Positions 34,380-43,838 of a stretch of 58,368 nt of DNA are shown one piece after another (the first letter of the stretch is position 1; each line of letters begins with the position of its first letter). The notes beneath the pieces are model-generated. The model saw nothing but the letters and a program-made list of their open reading frames with translations. It was not told the origin of the DNA and did no database searches. This stretch comes from Verrucomicrobia bacterium Tous-C9LFEB (lineage in GTDB: Bacteria; Acidobacteriota; Terriglobia; Terriglobales; Acidobacteriaceae). Made by a program: the position numbers and the translations under genes. The stretch spans positions 1 through 58,368 of the forward strand of contig CAJCIP010000068.1 of NCBI GenBank assembly GCA_903970445.1, read 5' to 3'.

Positions 34380-35327
34380 GTGCGCTCTTTACTGTTCAGC
34401 TTATTGCTGACGATGGCGGCAGCGTCTGGTTGTTCGCGGACCAGTGCGCCGGTCGTCCATGTTGATGTCATTGCCGGCGCACAGCATCCTTTGGAGCCGT
34501 TACCGACGAACACACCTGCCGCCACGAAACCGAACGATGAGATCGGTGCGGTGGCTGGTGGTTTTCGGGGATTCGACCGCAACGACTATCCTGGCGACAC
34601 CATCATGCAATCGTTTCGTTCCGGCGATGCTCCGTTCGCCTTCACGGGCTACTGGATCACGCCTCCTCCGGGCGGGAAAATCAACACATGGACCGGCAAA
34701 CGCGCTCTGCTCAAGCAGCAGGGCTGGGGATTCCTCGTGCTCGCCAATGGCCGCTTCGACGCTGAAATTCTCAAGTCGCAGAAGAGTGGCGTCTCCGCGG
34801 ACGCCCTGGGTAAGAAGGACGCAGCCGTGGCTATTGCGAGCGCGCATACCGAAGCATTTCCGCCAAAAACCATCCTTTTTCTCGACCAGGAAGAAGGCGG
34901 ACGCTTACTTGTAGAGCAGGCCGCGTATCTGCTTGCGTGGACCGAAGCTGTCGCTGCCTCCGACTACAAGCCGGGCGTATATGCCAGCGGCCAACTCGTG
35001 CAGGACGATCCCGGTGTGATGATCGACACAATCCGCGACATCCGCGCTCGCGTGAAACAGGGCAGGCTGCACGAGATCGCGATCTTCGACGCGCAGGATG
35101 CTTGCCCGCCCGCGCCCGGCTGCACCGTACATGCTCGTCCAATTGCTGAGGCCGGTGAACCGAATCTGACCGCATGGCAGTACTCGCAATCGCCACGGCG
35201 GCCATCCATCACAAAGACTTGCGCTGCGACATACGCGGCTGATGGCAACTGCTACGCTCCGGGTGCTCCAAGGGTGTTTCTCGACATGGACCTCGCGACT
35301 TCTCCAGACCCTTCTCACGGTCGCTGA
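34380..35327 (+). CDS. DUF1906 (glycoside-hydrolase-like) lipoprotein
   Basis: A 315-residue protein with a lipoprotein signal (lipobox AASGC, Cys18), so it is anchored to a membrane face. The domain begins GGFRGFDRNDYPGD and has the TIM-barrel-like strands of the DUF1906/Rv2525c glycoside-hydrolase-like family: FTGYWITPPPG, GWGFLVLANGRFD, TILFLDQEEGG, PGVYASGQ and NLTAWQYSQSP. The GTG at 34380 is preferred as GAGGGG lies 4-5 nt upstream; the frame is open to the TTG at 34362. Possibly acts on cell-wall glycans. Confidence 0.75.
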   Translation: MRSLLFSLLLTMAAASGCSRTSAPVVHVDVIAGAQHPLEPLPTNTPAATKPNDEIGAVAGGFRGFDRNDYPGDTIMQSFRSGDAPFAFTGYWITPPPGGKINTWTGKRALLKQQGWGFLVLANGRFDAEILKSQKSGVSADALGKKDAAVAIASAHTEAFPPKTILFLDQEEGGRLLVEQAAYLLAWTEAVAASDYKPGVYASGQLVQDDPGVMIDTIRDIRARVKQGRLHEIAIFDAQDACPPAPGCTVHARPIAEAGEPNLTAWQYSQSPRRPSITKTCAATYAADGNCYAPGAPRVFLDMDLATSPDPSHGR

Positions 35328-35374
35328 CGCTCAACGAAGCAGCTTGCCAGCGTACGCCAACGTACAATGAGCTA

Positions 35375-36838
<1,464 letters not shown>

Positions 36839-36897
36839 TGCTTCAGCACTCAACCGAGCAGCAATCACGCACCACAACCGCAAGAGGAAAGAAGCTG

Positions 36898-37218
36898 ATG
36901 GCCACGAAGACCGTGACACCGCCGGAAAAGCTGTACGAATGTGAAGTCAAGCGCAGGCGTGTACGTGCCGGTGGCGGCTATGAGCCGTTCTGGAAAGTAA
37001 AAACGGTCGCCGAGGCGGTCGTCGATGGCGACACAGAGTTTCGCTGCAAGGATTGCCACGGCGCGCTGAAGCTGGCGAAGCGGCAATCCGCCGAAGGCAC
37101 CAAGGCTCACGTCGAACACAAGTCGAAGACAGACGCGGAATACTGCGCCGGCAGCACTGTGTTCAAAGAAGCCGCTCACGGAAGTGCGCCGCGTCTTTCT
37201 GCAAACCCCGTCGTCTAG
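36898..37218 (+). CDS. Small CxxC-containing protein between tldD and pmbA
   Basis: A 106-residue soluble protein I do not recognise. It has a Lys/Arg-rich N-terminal region (ECEVKRRRVRAGGG), a CKDCHGALKL motif near residue 52 and a later His-x-Cys region (HVEHKSKTDAEYCAGS), which could form a Cys3His-type zinc site. AGAGGAAAG lies 11-19 nt before the ATG at 36898. Its position inside the tldD-pmbA pair (59 nt after tldD, 27 nt before pmbA) suggests cotranscription, but no functional link is known to me. Confidence 0.7.
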   Translation: MATKTVTPPEKLYECEVKRRRVRAGGGYEPFWKVKTVAEAVVDGDTEFRCKDCHGALKLAKRQSAEGTKAHVEHKSKTDAEYCAGSTVFKEAAHGSAPRLSANPVV

Positions 37219-37245
37219 CAGCTTTCAATCCGCTGAGGTCACTTC

Positions 37246-38673
37246 TTGATTTCTGAAGTCGCGCTAGATTCTCTCTTGCTCCAGTCGCTTGGTCATCAGA
37301 TCGTCGAACGTGCGCTAAGCCTTGGGGCAAGCGACGCTGAAGTTGTCGCGATTGAAGGCGAAGAGTTCCATGTAAAGGTTCGTCTCGGCCAGGTGGAGCA
37401 GCTGGTAGAGTCCGGTTCGCGCGGCATTGGTTTGCGTGTCTTTTGCGCTGCGAAAGACGGCCAGCGCACCGCGAGTACCTCGACCTCTGATTTCTCTGAA
37501 GAAGGCATCACGCGCCTCATCAGCGGGGCTGTTGAACTTTCGAAGATCACGGGCGCCGATCCGTTTGCCGGTCTGCCGGAGCGTGAAGACTTTGGATCGT
37601 TGCCGGTCGACGACCTCGCGCTCTACTTCGACGACGTGAACCACATCGCTCCAACGGAGCGGATCGATCTCGCGCGTCGCTGCGAAGCGGCATCCCTGGG
37701 CTACGACACTCGCATCCAGAACACGAGTGGCGCAGACTGCGAGGTCTCCACATCGCATCGCGTCATCGTCAACTCACGCGGCTTCAGCGGTGAGTATCGC
37801 CGCAGCTATTGCGGCTTCTCTGTCTCACCCATCGCGCATGACACCACCGGCGGGATGCAGCGCGACTACTGGTACTCGAGCGCGCGCACCGCGCAGCTTT
37901 TAGAAGAGCCCGAAGCCATCGGCCGCATCGCGGCACAACGCGCGTTGCGCAGGCTCGGCGCTCGACGCGTGCCTACGCAACAGTGTTCCGTCGTCTTTCC
38001 AGCGGAAGTTGCTCGCGGCCTTTTGTCTAACCTGCTCAGCGCGGCGGATGGTGACGCGGTCTACCGCAACGCTTCCATGTTTGCGGGCAAGCTTGGGGAG
38101 CAGGTCGCCGGCGAGAACATCACGATGGTTGATGACGGCACGATGGTCTTCGATCGCGAGCTTCCGAACGGCAGCACGATTCGCGTTGGTGGCTTCGGCA
38201 CATCGCCCTTCGATGGCGATGGTCTCCGCACGCGCCGCACGGTGGTCATCGAGCGCGGCGTGCTCAAGGAATATCTGCTCAATACCTACACGGGCCGCAA
38301 ACTCAACATGCCATCAAATGCGAAGGCCTCACGCGGCATAAGCAGCGCGCCAGGCATTGGTGGAGGCAACTACTTCCTGCAGCCAGGCGAACTTACGCAC
38401 GACGAGATTGTCAGTGACGTAAAGTCCGGTCTCTATGTACTCAGCACGATGGGCTTCGGCGTCAATTTGGTCACCGGTGACTACTCGCAGGGCGTGAGCG
38501 GGCTGTGGATTGAGAATGGCGAGCTCACGCACGCAGTCGAAGAGATTACTATCGCCGGTAACCTGAAGGACATGTTCCGCAATGTCGCCGCCATCGGCAA
38601 TGATCTGGAGTTCCGCGGCAGCGGCGCAGTACCGACCGTGCGTATCGAGGGGATGACGATCGCAGGGAGCTGA
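37246..38673 (+). CDS. pmbA: PmbA/TldE metalloprotease partner subunit
   Basis: A 475-residue PmbA family protein, lacking the zinc motif of TldD, as expected for the non-catalytic partner. Landmarks: ASDAEVVAIEGEEFHVKVRLG (as GASDAEVVAIEGEEF), GIGLRVF, FPAEVARGLLSNLLSA and RRTVVIERGVLKEYLLNTYTG as VVIERGVLKEYLLNT. The start is TTG at 37246 with GAGG (37234-37237) 8 nt upstream. Forms the conserved TldD/E pair with the upstream gene. Confidence 0.92.
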   Translation: MISEVALDSLLLQSLGHQIVERALSLGASDAEVVAIEGEEFHVKVRLGQVEQLVESGSRGIGLRVFCAAKDGQRTASTSTSDFSEEGITRLISGAVELSKITGADPFAGLPEREDFGSLPVDDLALYFDDVNHIAPTERIDLARRCEAASLGYDTRIQNTSGADCEVSTSHRVIVNSRGFSGEYRRSYCGFSVSPIAHDTTGGMQRDYWYSSARTAQLLEEPEAIGRIAAQRALRRLGARRVPTQQCSVVFPAEVARGLLSNLLSAADGDAVYRNASMFAGKLGEQVAGENITMVDDGTMVFDRELPNGSTIRVGGFGTSPFDGDGLRTRRTVVIERGVLKEYLLNTYTGRKLNMPSNAKASRGISSAPGIGGGNYFLQPGELTHDEIVSDVKSGLYVLSTMGFGVNLVTGDYSQGVSGLWIENGELTHAVEEITIAGNLKDMFRNVAAIGNDLEFRGSGAVPTVRIEGMTIAGS

Positions 38674-38713
38674 GCCAGTGCCTCCCCTGGTACCCGCGCT
38701 GACGGCCGAGTGT

Positions 38714-39775
38714 CTAGCGGATGCCGCCGACAGGTGTCAGGTACAGCAGGAAGCCGAGCAGGATGACGAGCGCCTGAAAGATGGCAAACGTCTTGGTGTC
38801 GCCTGCTTCTGGTTCATCGTTGGTGAAGCAGCGCCAGATCATGCCACCGCCGACAATCAGGAAGATCCATTGATTGTGGTCGCCGCCAATTTCTCCGGAA
38901 AATGTGAGCGCGAAGAAGATGACACATGTAGCGGCGATGAGGCCGCGTTGCATGCGGGAGAGCGCATAGGTGGCCTGCGCGCCGTCGAGGCCCAGAATCG
39001 GCAGCAGGTTGAAAAAGTTGATCCAGGCACCAACATTCGCGAGCACCAGAAACAGCTGGCTATGACCGAACCACGCGACTGACAGACAGGCCACGGCAGT
39101 GAGCAGACCGAAGAGCGGGCCTGCAAGCGCGATCGCTGCGAGATCCGGCTTCGACACACCGAGGCTGTACCAGCGCACATAGGCGCCAAGACCGGGAAAG
39201 AAGATGGGCAGGTCAGCCTTCAAACCGCGACGTTTAACAGCAACGTAGTGGCCCATTTCGTGAATGAAGATGCTCGCCGTAAAGCCGAGCGCGAACCGCC
39301 AACCGAAGAGCAGCCAATAGAGGCCGAAGAAGCTGAAGATGCCAAGCAGGAACTTCATCTTGAGGATCAAGAAGAAGTACGTTTTTGCCTTCAGCAGAAA
39401 AAAAACGATCGGAGCAAAAGGCCCGAGGCGCTTGGTCCACCGCGCGCGTTTGTCGTCTTCCGCTTGCAGCCGTTCATCGATGGACTGGATGTGCTGGTGA
39501 ATATTTTGTGCCTGGCTTGTGCCCTCTGGAAGCCATTGCAGGGCGGATCGCCAGCGGTCGCGTGCCTCCGGCCACTGTCCCTGTCGCTCGAGCGCCTGCG
39601 CCTCAGCCGCGAGCGAACTCAGGTGCTGGCCGTAGGTAAGCGTCTGGCAATCCGGGCACGCCAGTGTGCCTTCGGACAGCCAGTGGCTGCAGTTGGGGCA
39701 ACTGTGGATGACTTGCGGTGGAGCGGGCTCGGGGGGCAGAACAGAGGCAGCGGGCATGGATGCTTCAACTTCCAT
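38714..39775 (-). CDS. Site-2 protease (M50) with N-terminal zinc ribbon
   Basis: A 353-residue membrane protease. Residues 26-43 form a zinc ribbon (Cys26, Cys29, Cys40, Cys43), followed by a Gln/Arg-rich helical segment (50-110) resembling a TPR hairpin. The membrane part has the zinc motif HEMGH (residues 172-176) in a helix after FTASIF, and NLLPILGLDGAQ as the second metal-ligand motif (LDG). Five to six hydrophobic helices follow. Start at 39775 chosen over ATG 39757; neither has a strong ribosome site. Members cleave membrane-anchored regulators; the ribbon may sense or bind a partner. Confidence 0.85.
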   Translation of the reverse strand: MEVEASMPAASVLPPEPAPPQVIHSCPNCSHWLSEGTLACPDCQTLTYGQHLSSLAAEAQALERQGQWPEARDRWRSALQWLPEGTSQAQNIHQHIQSIDERLQAEDDKRARWTKRLGPFAPIVFFLLKAKTYFFLILKMKFLLGIFSFFGLYWLLFGWRFALGFTASIFIHEMGHYVAVKRRGLKADLPIFFPGLGAYVRWYSLGVSKPDLAAIALAGPLFGLLTAVACLSVAWFGHSQLFLVLANVGAWINFFNLLPILGLDGAQATYALSRMQRGLIAATCVIFFALTFSGEIGGDHNQWIFLIVGGGMIWRCFTNDEPEAGDTKTFAIFQALVILLGFLLYLTPVGGIR

Positions 39776-39852
39776 TCTATTGGACACGACATCTCTGCCG
39801 AGGATGCGGCGGCGCTCGGAGCCGTTTTGAGGCCACCGACATCGAATGAAGC

Positions 39853-40983
39853 ATGAGTTTTCCATCCGCGCCCGATCACCTGTTTTCGCCTCTCCAACAA
39901 CGTTCTGTCACCCTGCCGAACCGCATCGTGTGTTCGCCGATGTGTCAGTACAGCTCTGAAGATGGCTTCGCTTCCGACTGGCATTATGTGCATCTCGGCA
40001 CTCGTGCGGTAGGCGGGGCGGGGACGGTGATGACGGAGGCCGCAGCCGTGAGCCCGGAAGGACGCATTTCGCCACAGGATCTCGGCATCTGGAAGGATGA
40101 ACACATTCCCATGCTGCGGCGCATCGCGGACTTCCTGAAAGAGCAGGGAAGTGTGCCGGCCATTCAGCTGGCGCACGCGGGCCGCAAGGCAAGCACGCAT
40201 CGTCCGTGGGACGCAGAACAGGGTGAGGTTGCTTCCGCAGACGGCGGATGGCGGGCCGTAGCTCCTTCGGCAGCGCGGTTCTCCGAGACCTATCCGCTTC
40301 CCGCCGAGCTGGATCGCGCGGCCTTGGACAAAATCGTTGCAGACTTCACGGCAGCTACCAAGCGCAGTGCGGCGGCTGGATTTCTGCTGGCCGAACTCCA
40401 CGCGGCCCACGGTTACCTGCTGCACGAATTCCTCTCACCTGTGTCGAACCTCCGTAGCGATGAGTACGGCGGTTCGTTGGAGAATCGCGCCCGCTTTCCG
40501 CTAGAGGTGGTTCGCGCGGTGCGGGCGGCGTTTCCCGCACACTTGCCGCTTTGGGTCCGGCTTTCAGCCACTGATTGGGTGGAAGGCGGTCTCAGCGTCG
40601 AAGACACCGTGGCGTTTTGCAAGCTGTTGAAGGCGGCGGATGTGGATCTTGTGGATGTGTCCTCCGGTGGTAACGACCCCAGGCAACAGATACCGGTCGG
40701 CGCGGGATACCAGGTGGCATTTGCCGAGCGCGTCAAGCGCGAGGCCGGGATTGCGACCGGCGCAGTGGGCATGATTACCGAGCCGGCGCAGGCCGACCAG
40801 ATCGTCCGCACAGGGCAGGCTGACGTCGTGTTGCTGGCGCGCGAGCTGCTCCGCGAACCATACTGGCCGCTCCGTGCCGCGCAGGCACTACATAAACCGG
40901 GTAGCTGGCCTGTCCAGTACGAGCGCGCGGCGCAGGGCAAAGTCGAGCGTAGGCAAGCGCTCGCCACCGGAAGCGAAGACTAA
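39853..40983 (+). CDS. NADH:flavin oxidoreductase, old yellow enzyme (YqjM-like)
   Basis: A 376-residue FMN-dependent ene-reductase. The classes thermophilic-like OYE features are seen: NRIVCSPMCQYSSEDG with the Cys that tunes the flavin, IQLAHAGRKAS, HAAHGYLLHEFLSPVSN and the phosphate-binding AVGMITEPAQA with LARELLREPYWPL (landmark ARELLREPYWPL). Reduces activated alkenes; physiological substrate unknown. It starts head-to-head with the M50 protease gene across a 77-nt gap. Confidence 0.94.
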   Translation: MSFPSAPDHLFSPLQQRSVTLPNRIVCSPMCQYSSEDGFASDWHYVHLGTRAVGGAGTVMTEAAAVSPEGRISPQDLGIWKDEHIPMLRRIADFLKEQGSVPAIQLAHAGRKASTHRPWDAEQGEVASADGGWRAVAPSAARFSETYPLPAELDRAALDKIVADFTAATKRSAAAGFLLAELHAAHGYLLHEFLSPVSNLRSDEYGGSLENRARFPLEVVRAVRAAFPAHLPLWVRLSATDWVEGGLSVEDTVAFCKLLKAADVDLVDVSSGGNDPRQQIPVGAGYQVAFAERVKREAGIATGAVGMITEPAQADQIVRTGQADVVLLARELLREPYWPLRAAQALHKPGSWPVQYERAAQGKVERRQALATGSED

Positions 40984-41100
40984 CTCAAAGCGGCAGAACA
41001 GCTTGCGTTGGCGAAACCTAAAGCTACACATGAGGCAGGGGTTTACTCCTGTGGTTCACTGCTCCGGTTACCTAGGTGCGTTCCTAGGCGACGAAAACTA

Positions 41101-41130
41101 TTCACGCATGGCGGGCGGCGCACCTATACT
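41101..41130 (+). promoter_or_regulatory. Candidate promoter of the MerR-murJ unit
   Basis: TTCACG (41101-41106) and TATACT (41125-41130) are 18 nt apart and 20 nt before the ATG at 41151. The -10 is good, the -35 weak, so this is a plausible sigma-70-type site by eye only. Confidence 0.35.
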
Positions 41131-41150
41131 TTGTAGGCGCAGCCCATTAA

Positions 41151-41795
41151 ATGAGCCTGCGGCGACCGACTTTGGGAACCCACCAGCCAATTCGTAAGAC
41201 CGTCGCGCCGGAAATCCCGGACAAGCTGTACTTCCGCATCGGCGATGTGTCCAAGCTGTGCGAGGTGCCGGCATATGTGCTGCGCTTCTGGGAGACCGAG
41301 TTCCCGCAACTACGTCCGAATAAGGGCGGCACAGGCCAGCGGCTTTATCGCAAGCGCGATGTCGAAATGGCGATGCGCATCAAGAGCCTGCTGTACGACC
41401 AGGGCTACACCATCCCCGGTGCGCGCCAGGTGTTCAAGAACGAAGCGGCTGCAAAGCAGGCTGGAGCGGAAGCTGGAGAAGTCGCGGGCTCTGTAGCTGC
41501 CGTACCGCCCCCAGCCGCCTCAGTGAAGCCATCACCGCCTATTGCCGTCCCAGAATCCACCGATCCCGTGGCCTACCTGCGGCAGCAGACAAGACTTGTC
41601 GGTTTGCGCGAGGAATTGCGCACGCTGCTCGCAACGCTTTCGCGTCCCGTGGGTGCTGCTGACGAGAGTAAAGTCCAGGTGATGCGGCCACGCCTGTTCG
41701 TCGAACCAAGACAGTCTAACCGGTTGGAACCGGCTCGCTTGCAACTGGCTCAGCGGGATCTGTTTGGCCTGGAAACCAGCGACAACGCCGAATGA
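41151..41795 (+). CDS. MerR family transcriptional regulator
   Basis: A 214-residue regulator. The winged-helix DNA-binding domain spans about residues 25-90: YFRIGDVSKLCEVPAYVLRFWE, then FPQLRPNKGGTGQRLYRKRDVEMAMRIKSLLYDQGYTIPGAR (landmarks GQRLYRKRD and GYTIPGARQVF). The following residues are Ala/Pro-rich and end in a helix that may dimerise; no effector Cys or metal motif is seen. The domain is like that of MerR-type regulators found beside ribosome-maturation or ihf genes. It overlaps murJ by 4 nt (ATGA), so the two are coupled. Confidence 0.88.
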   Translation: MSLRRPTLGTHQPIRKTVAPEIPDKLYFRIGDVSKLCEVPAYVLRFWETEFPQLRPNKGGTGQRLYRKRDVEMAMRIKSLLYDQGYTIPGARQVFKNEAAAKQAGAEAGEVAGSVAAVPPPAASVKPSPPIAVPESTDPVAYLRQQTRLVGLREELRTLLATLSRPVGAADESKVQVMRPRLFVEPRQSNRLEPARLQLAQRDLFGLETSDNAE

Positions 41796-43375
41796 GCCTA
41801 CCGGGCGACGCCGCAGCGCGAACCGTATCACGCTTCAACTTCCTTTCCACCACAAAGGGCCACACAGCAACATCAGCCGCGCTGCTGCTGATGGTTTCCA
41901 ACCTGCTTTCCGGTGTTTTAGGCCTTGTGCGTACGGCGTACATCAACCGCATCTTCGGCGCCGGCGCGGCAACCGACGCCTACAACGCGGCCTTTCAACT
42001 TCCGGACATGATTGCGTATTTTCTGGTCGGCGGCGTTGGTTCGGCAACGCTGGTCACCATGTTGACGCGCTTTCGCGAGCGCGGCGACGAGGAAGGCGAA
42101 GATCGAACGCTCAGCGCCGTGCTCAATGCCATGCTCATGGTGCTTGGTGCAGCGATCTTGCTGGCGGAATTCCTCGCCCCTTTATATACGCGCCTTGCGT
42201 TTCCACACTTCGACCAGCAGCGCGCCCAGCTATGCACAAGCCTGACAAGACTTCTACTGCCGGGGCAGCTTTTCTTCTTTGCCGGCGGAGTGTTTGGCGC
42301 GCGCCTGCTGGCGCGCAAGATTTTTCTTTATCAAGCCGTGACGCCGCTCATCTACACGCTCGGCATCATTCTTGGCGCAGTGTTTCTCAGCGGACGCATC
42401 GGTGTGTACTCGCTACCTGCGGGTGTGCTGCTCGGCGTCGTTCTAGGGCCGGGATTGCTGACGGCATACGGCGCGTTTCGCAGCGGTCTTCATTACACTC
42501 CTGTGTTTCAGCTCAATCATCCGGCGTTTCGCGAGTGGCTGCGGCTCAATCTTCCATTGATGCTCGGCTTCACCGTGGGCATGGCGGACAAATGGATACT
42601 CGCCTTCTTTGCCTCAGCAAACATGGGCGGCATCTCGCGGCTTGTGGTCGCGAAGAGCCTGTTCAACGCGCCGCTCTCTGTGATTGGCGCGGCGGCGGGA
42701 GCGGCGTCGCTTCCGTTCTTTGCCAGCCTTCACGCGCAGGGCAAGGCATATGAGTTTTCCGGCGCTGTGGCTCGATCCGTGTCGCGGCTGCTTGCGATTG
42801 GGGCGCTGGTGTCCGCGTGGATGATTGCTCTAGCGCCGTGGCTGCTTGATCTGTTCCGCCGCGGAAATTTCCATCGAACGGACGCCGCTGAAACAGCGCG
42901 CTATTTCGTTGTGTTTTCCGTCACGCTCGGGGTGTGGTCCGCGCAAGGAATCTACGCGCGCGCGTTCTACGCCGCGGGCAACGCGCGTACTCCATTGATT
43001 GCTGGAAGCATCATCACCGTACTGAGTCTGCCGGTGTACTGGGCGCTCTTCCACGCGGTTGGAGTCATTGGGCTTTCGATCGCCAGCGACATCGGCATGC
43101 TTGCGTATACGATCGCGCTCGCTTTGCTGCTGCATAAAGAGCGACTTGTGAGTTTGCTCGACCTGGAGGGAAGCGAACTATGGCGTGCCGGGCTCGCAGC
43201 GATCGTTGCGTTCCTCGCGACGACCGAAGTCGTTCGCCTACTACCGGCAGCCCACAATCACACCGGCGACACAGCCATCGTTGCCGCTGGAAGCGCGGTG
43301 TGGCTCGTCGTTGTTGGTGCGGCGCTTGCGGCCACTGGGTCGAAGCTGCCAAAGCAAATTCTGCGGCGGCGATAG
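41792..43375 (+). CDS. murJ: Lipid II flippase MurJ (MviN)
   Basis: A 527-residue protein of the MOP superfamily with 13-14 predicted membrane helices, which moves lipid II to the periplasm for peptidoglycan synthesis. Landmarks: LVRTAYINRIFGAGAATDAYNAAFQLPD (landmarks GLVRTAYINRIFGAG and AFQLPD), VGSATLVTMLTRFRERG and the SLPFFASLHAQG segment. ATG 41792 overlaps the stop of the MerR gene. Its coupling to a transcription factor is unusual and not explained by standard murJ contexts. The convergent iscX stop lies 17 nt away. Confidence 0.94.
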   Translation: MSLPGDAAARTVSRFNFLSTTKGHTATSAALLLMVSNLLSGVLGLVRTAYINRIFGAGAATDAYNAAFQLPDMIAYFLVGGVGSATLVTMLTRFRERGDEEGEDRTLSAVLNAMLMVLGAAILLAEFLAPLYTRLAFPHFDQQRAQLCTSLTRLLLPGQLFFFAGGVFGARLLARKIFLYQAVTPLIYTLGIILGAVFLSGRIGVYSLPAGVLLGVVLGPGLLTAYGAFRSGLHYTPVFQLNHPAFREWLRLNLPLMLGFTVGMADKWILAFFASANMGGISRLVVAKSLFNAPLSVIGAAAGAASLPFFASLHAQGKAYEFSGAVARSVSRLLAIGALVSAWMIALAPWLLDLFRRGNFHRTDAAETARYFVVFSVTLGVWSAQGIYARAFYAAGNARTPLIAGSIITVLSLPVYWALFHAVGVIGLSIASDIGMLAYTIALALLLHKERLVSLLDLEGSELWRAGLAAIVAFLATTEVVRLLPAAHNHTGDTAIVAAGSAVWLVVVGAALAATGSKLPKQILRRR

Positions 43376-43392
43376 TGATCGAGGCTGAGAGT

Positions 43393-43614
43393 TCAGGCCT
43401 CTCTGGCGTCTTCGTACTCTTCGTGCCACGCCGTCTGGATCGCTTCCAGCAGGCCTTCGCTCGATTTACTCTTGTCGCCGATAAAGCCGGGCAGTTCCGT
43501 CACCCATTTGTGCAGATCGGTAAAGCGCACGGTGTAGGGATCAACGTCAGGAAACTTCTCCTGCAGTTGAATACCAATTTCAAGTGTGTCGGTCCAGTCA
43601 ATGTCGCGGGACAT
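43393..43614 (-). CDS. iscX: Iron-sulfur assembly accessory protein IscX
   Basis: A 73-residue acidic protein matching IscX (YfhJ): DIDWTDTLEIGIQLQEKFP, DPYTVRFTDLHKWVTELPGF and LLEAIQTAWHEEYED. IscX binds IscS and iron and modulates Fe-S cluster assembly. Here it stands alone: no iscS, iscU, hscA or fdx gene is in the window, and it is convergent with murJ. The 224-nt gap to the divergent TolC gene carries its promoter. Confidence 0.9.
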   Translation of the reverse strand: MSRDIDWTDTLEIGIQLQEKFPDVDPYTVRFTDLHKWVTELPGFIGDKSKSSEGLLEAIQTAWHEEYEDAREA

Positions 43615-43838
43615 GAATTCTCCTCATGCATTCCAAGTGTAATGAAGAAACGCCGCGATTCGGGCCGGCGAATGAGCGTGTGTCCGAAGCCGAACGGTAC
43701 GAGAACGGGCTGAGGAAAATACTTGTGTCCACGATAGGCCCATGTGCATCTTAAGCCGCTAAGACCAAGGATTCGCATGCTTGCCCGCATTGCAGAGTTT
43801 CTGTGCGAGGTTTGCGAAGCTATCGAGGATCACGCTTC

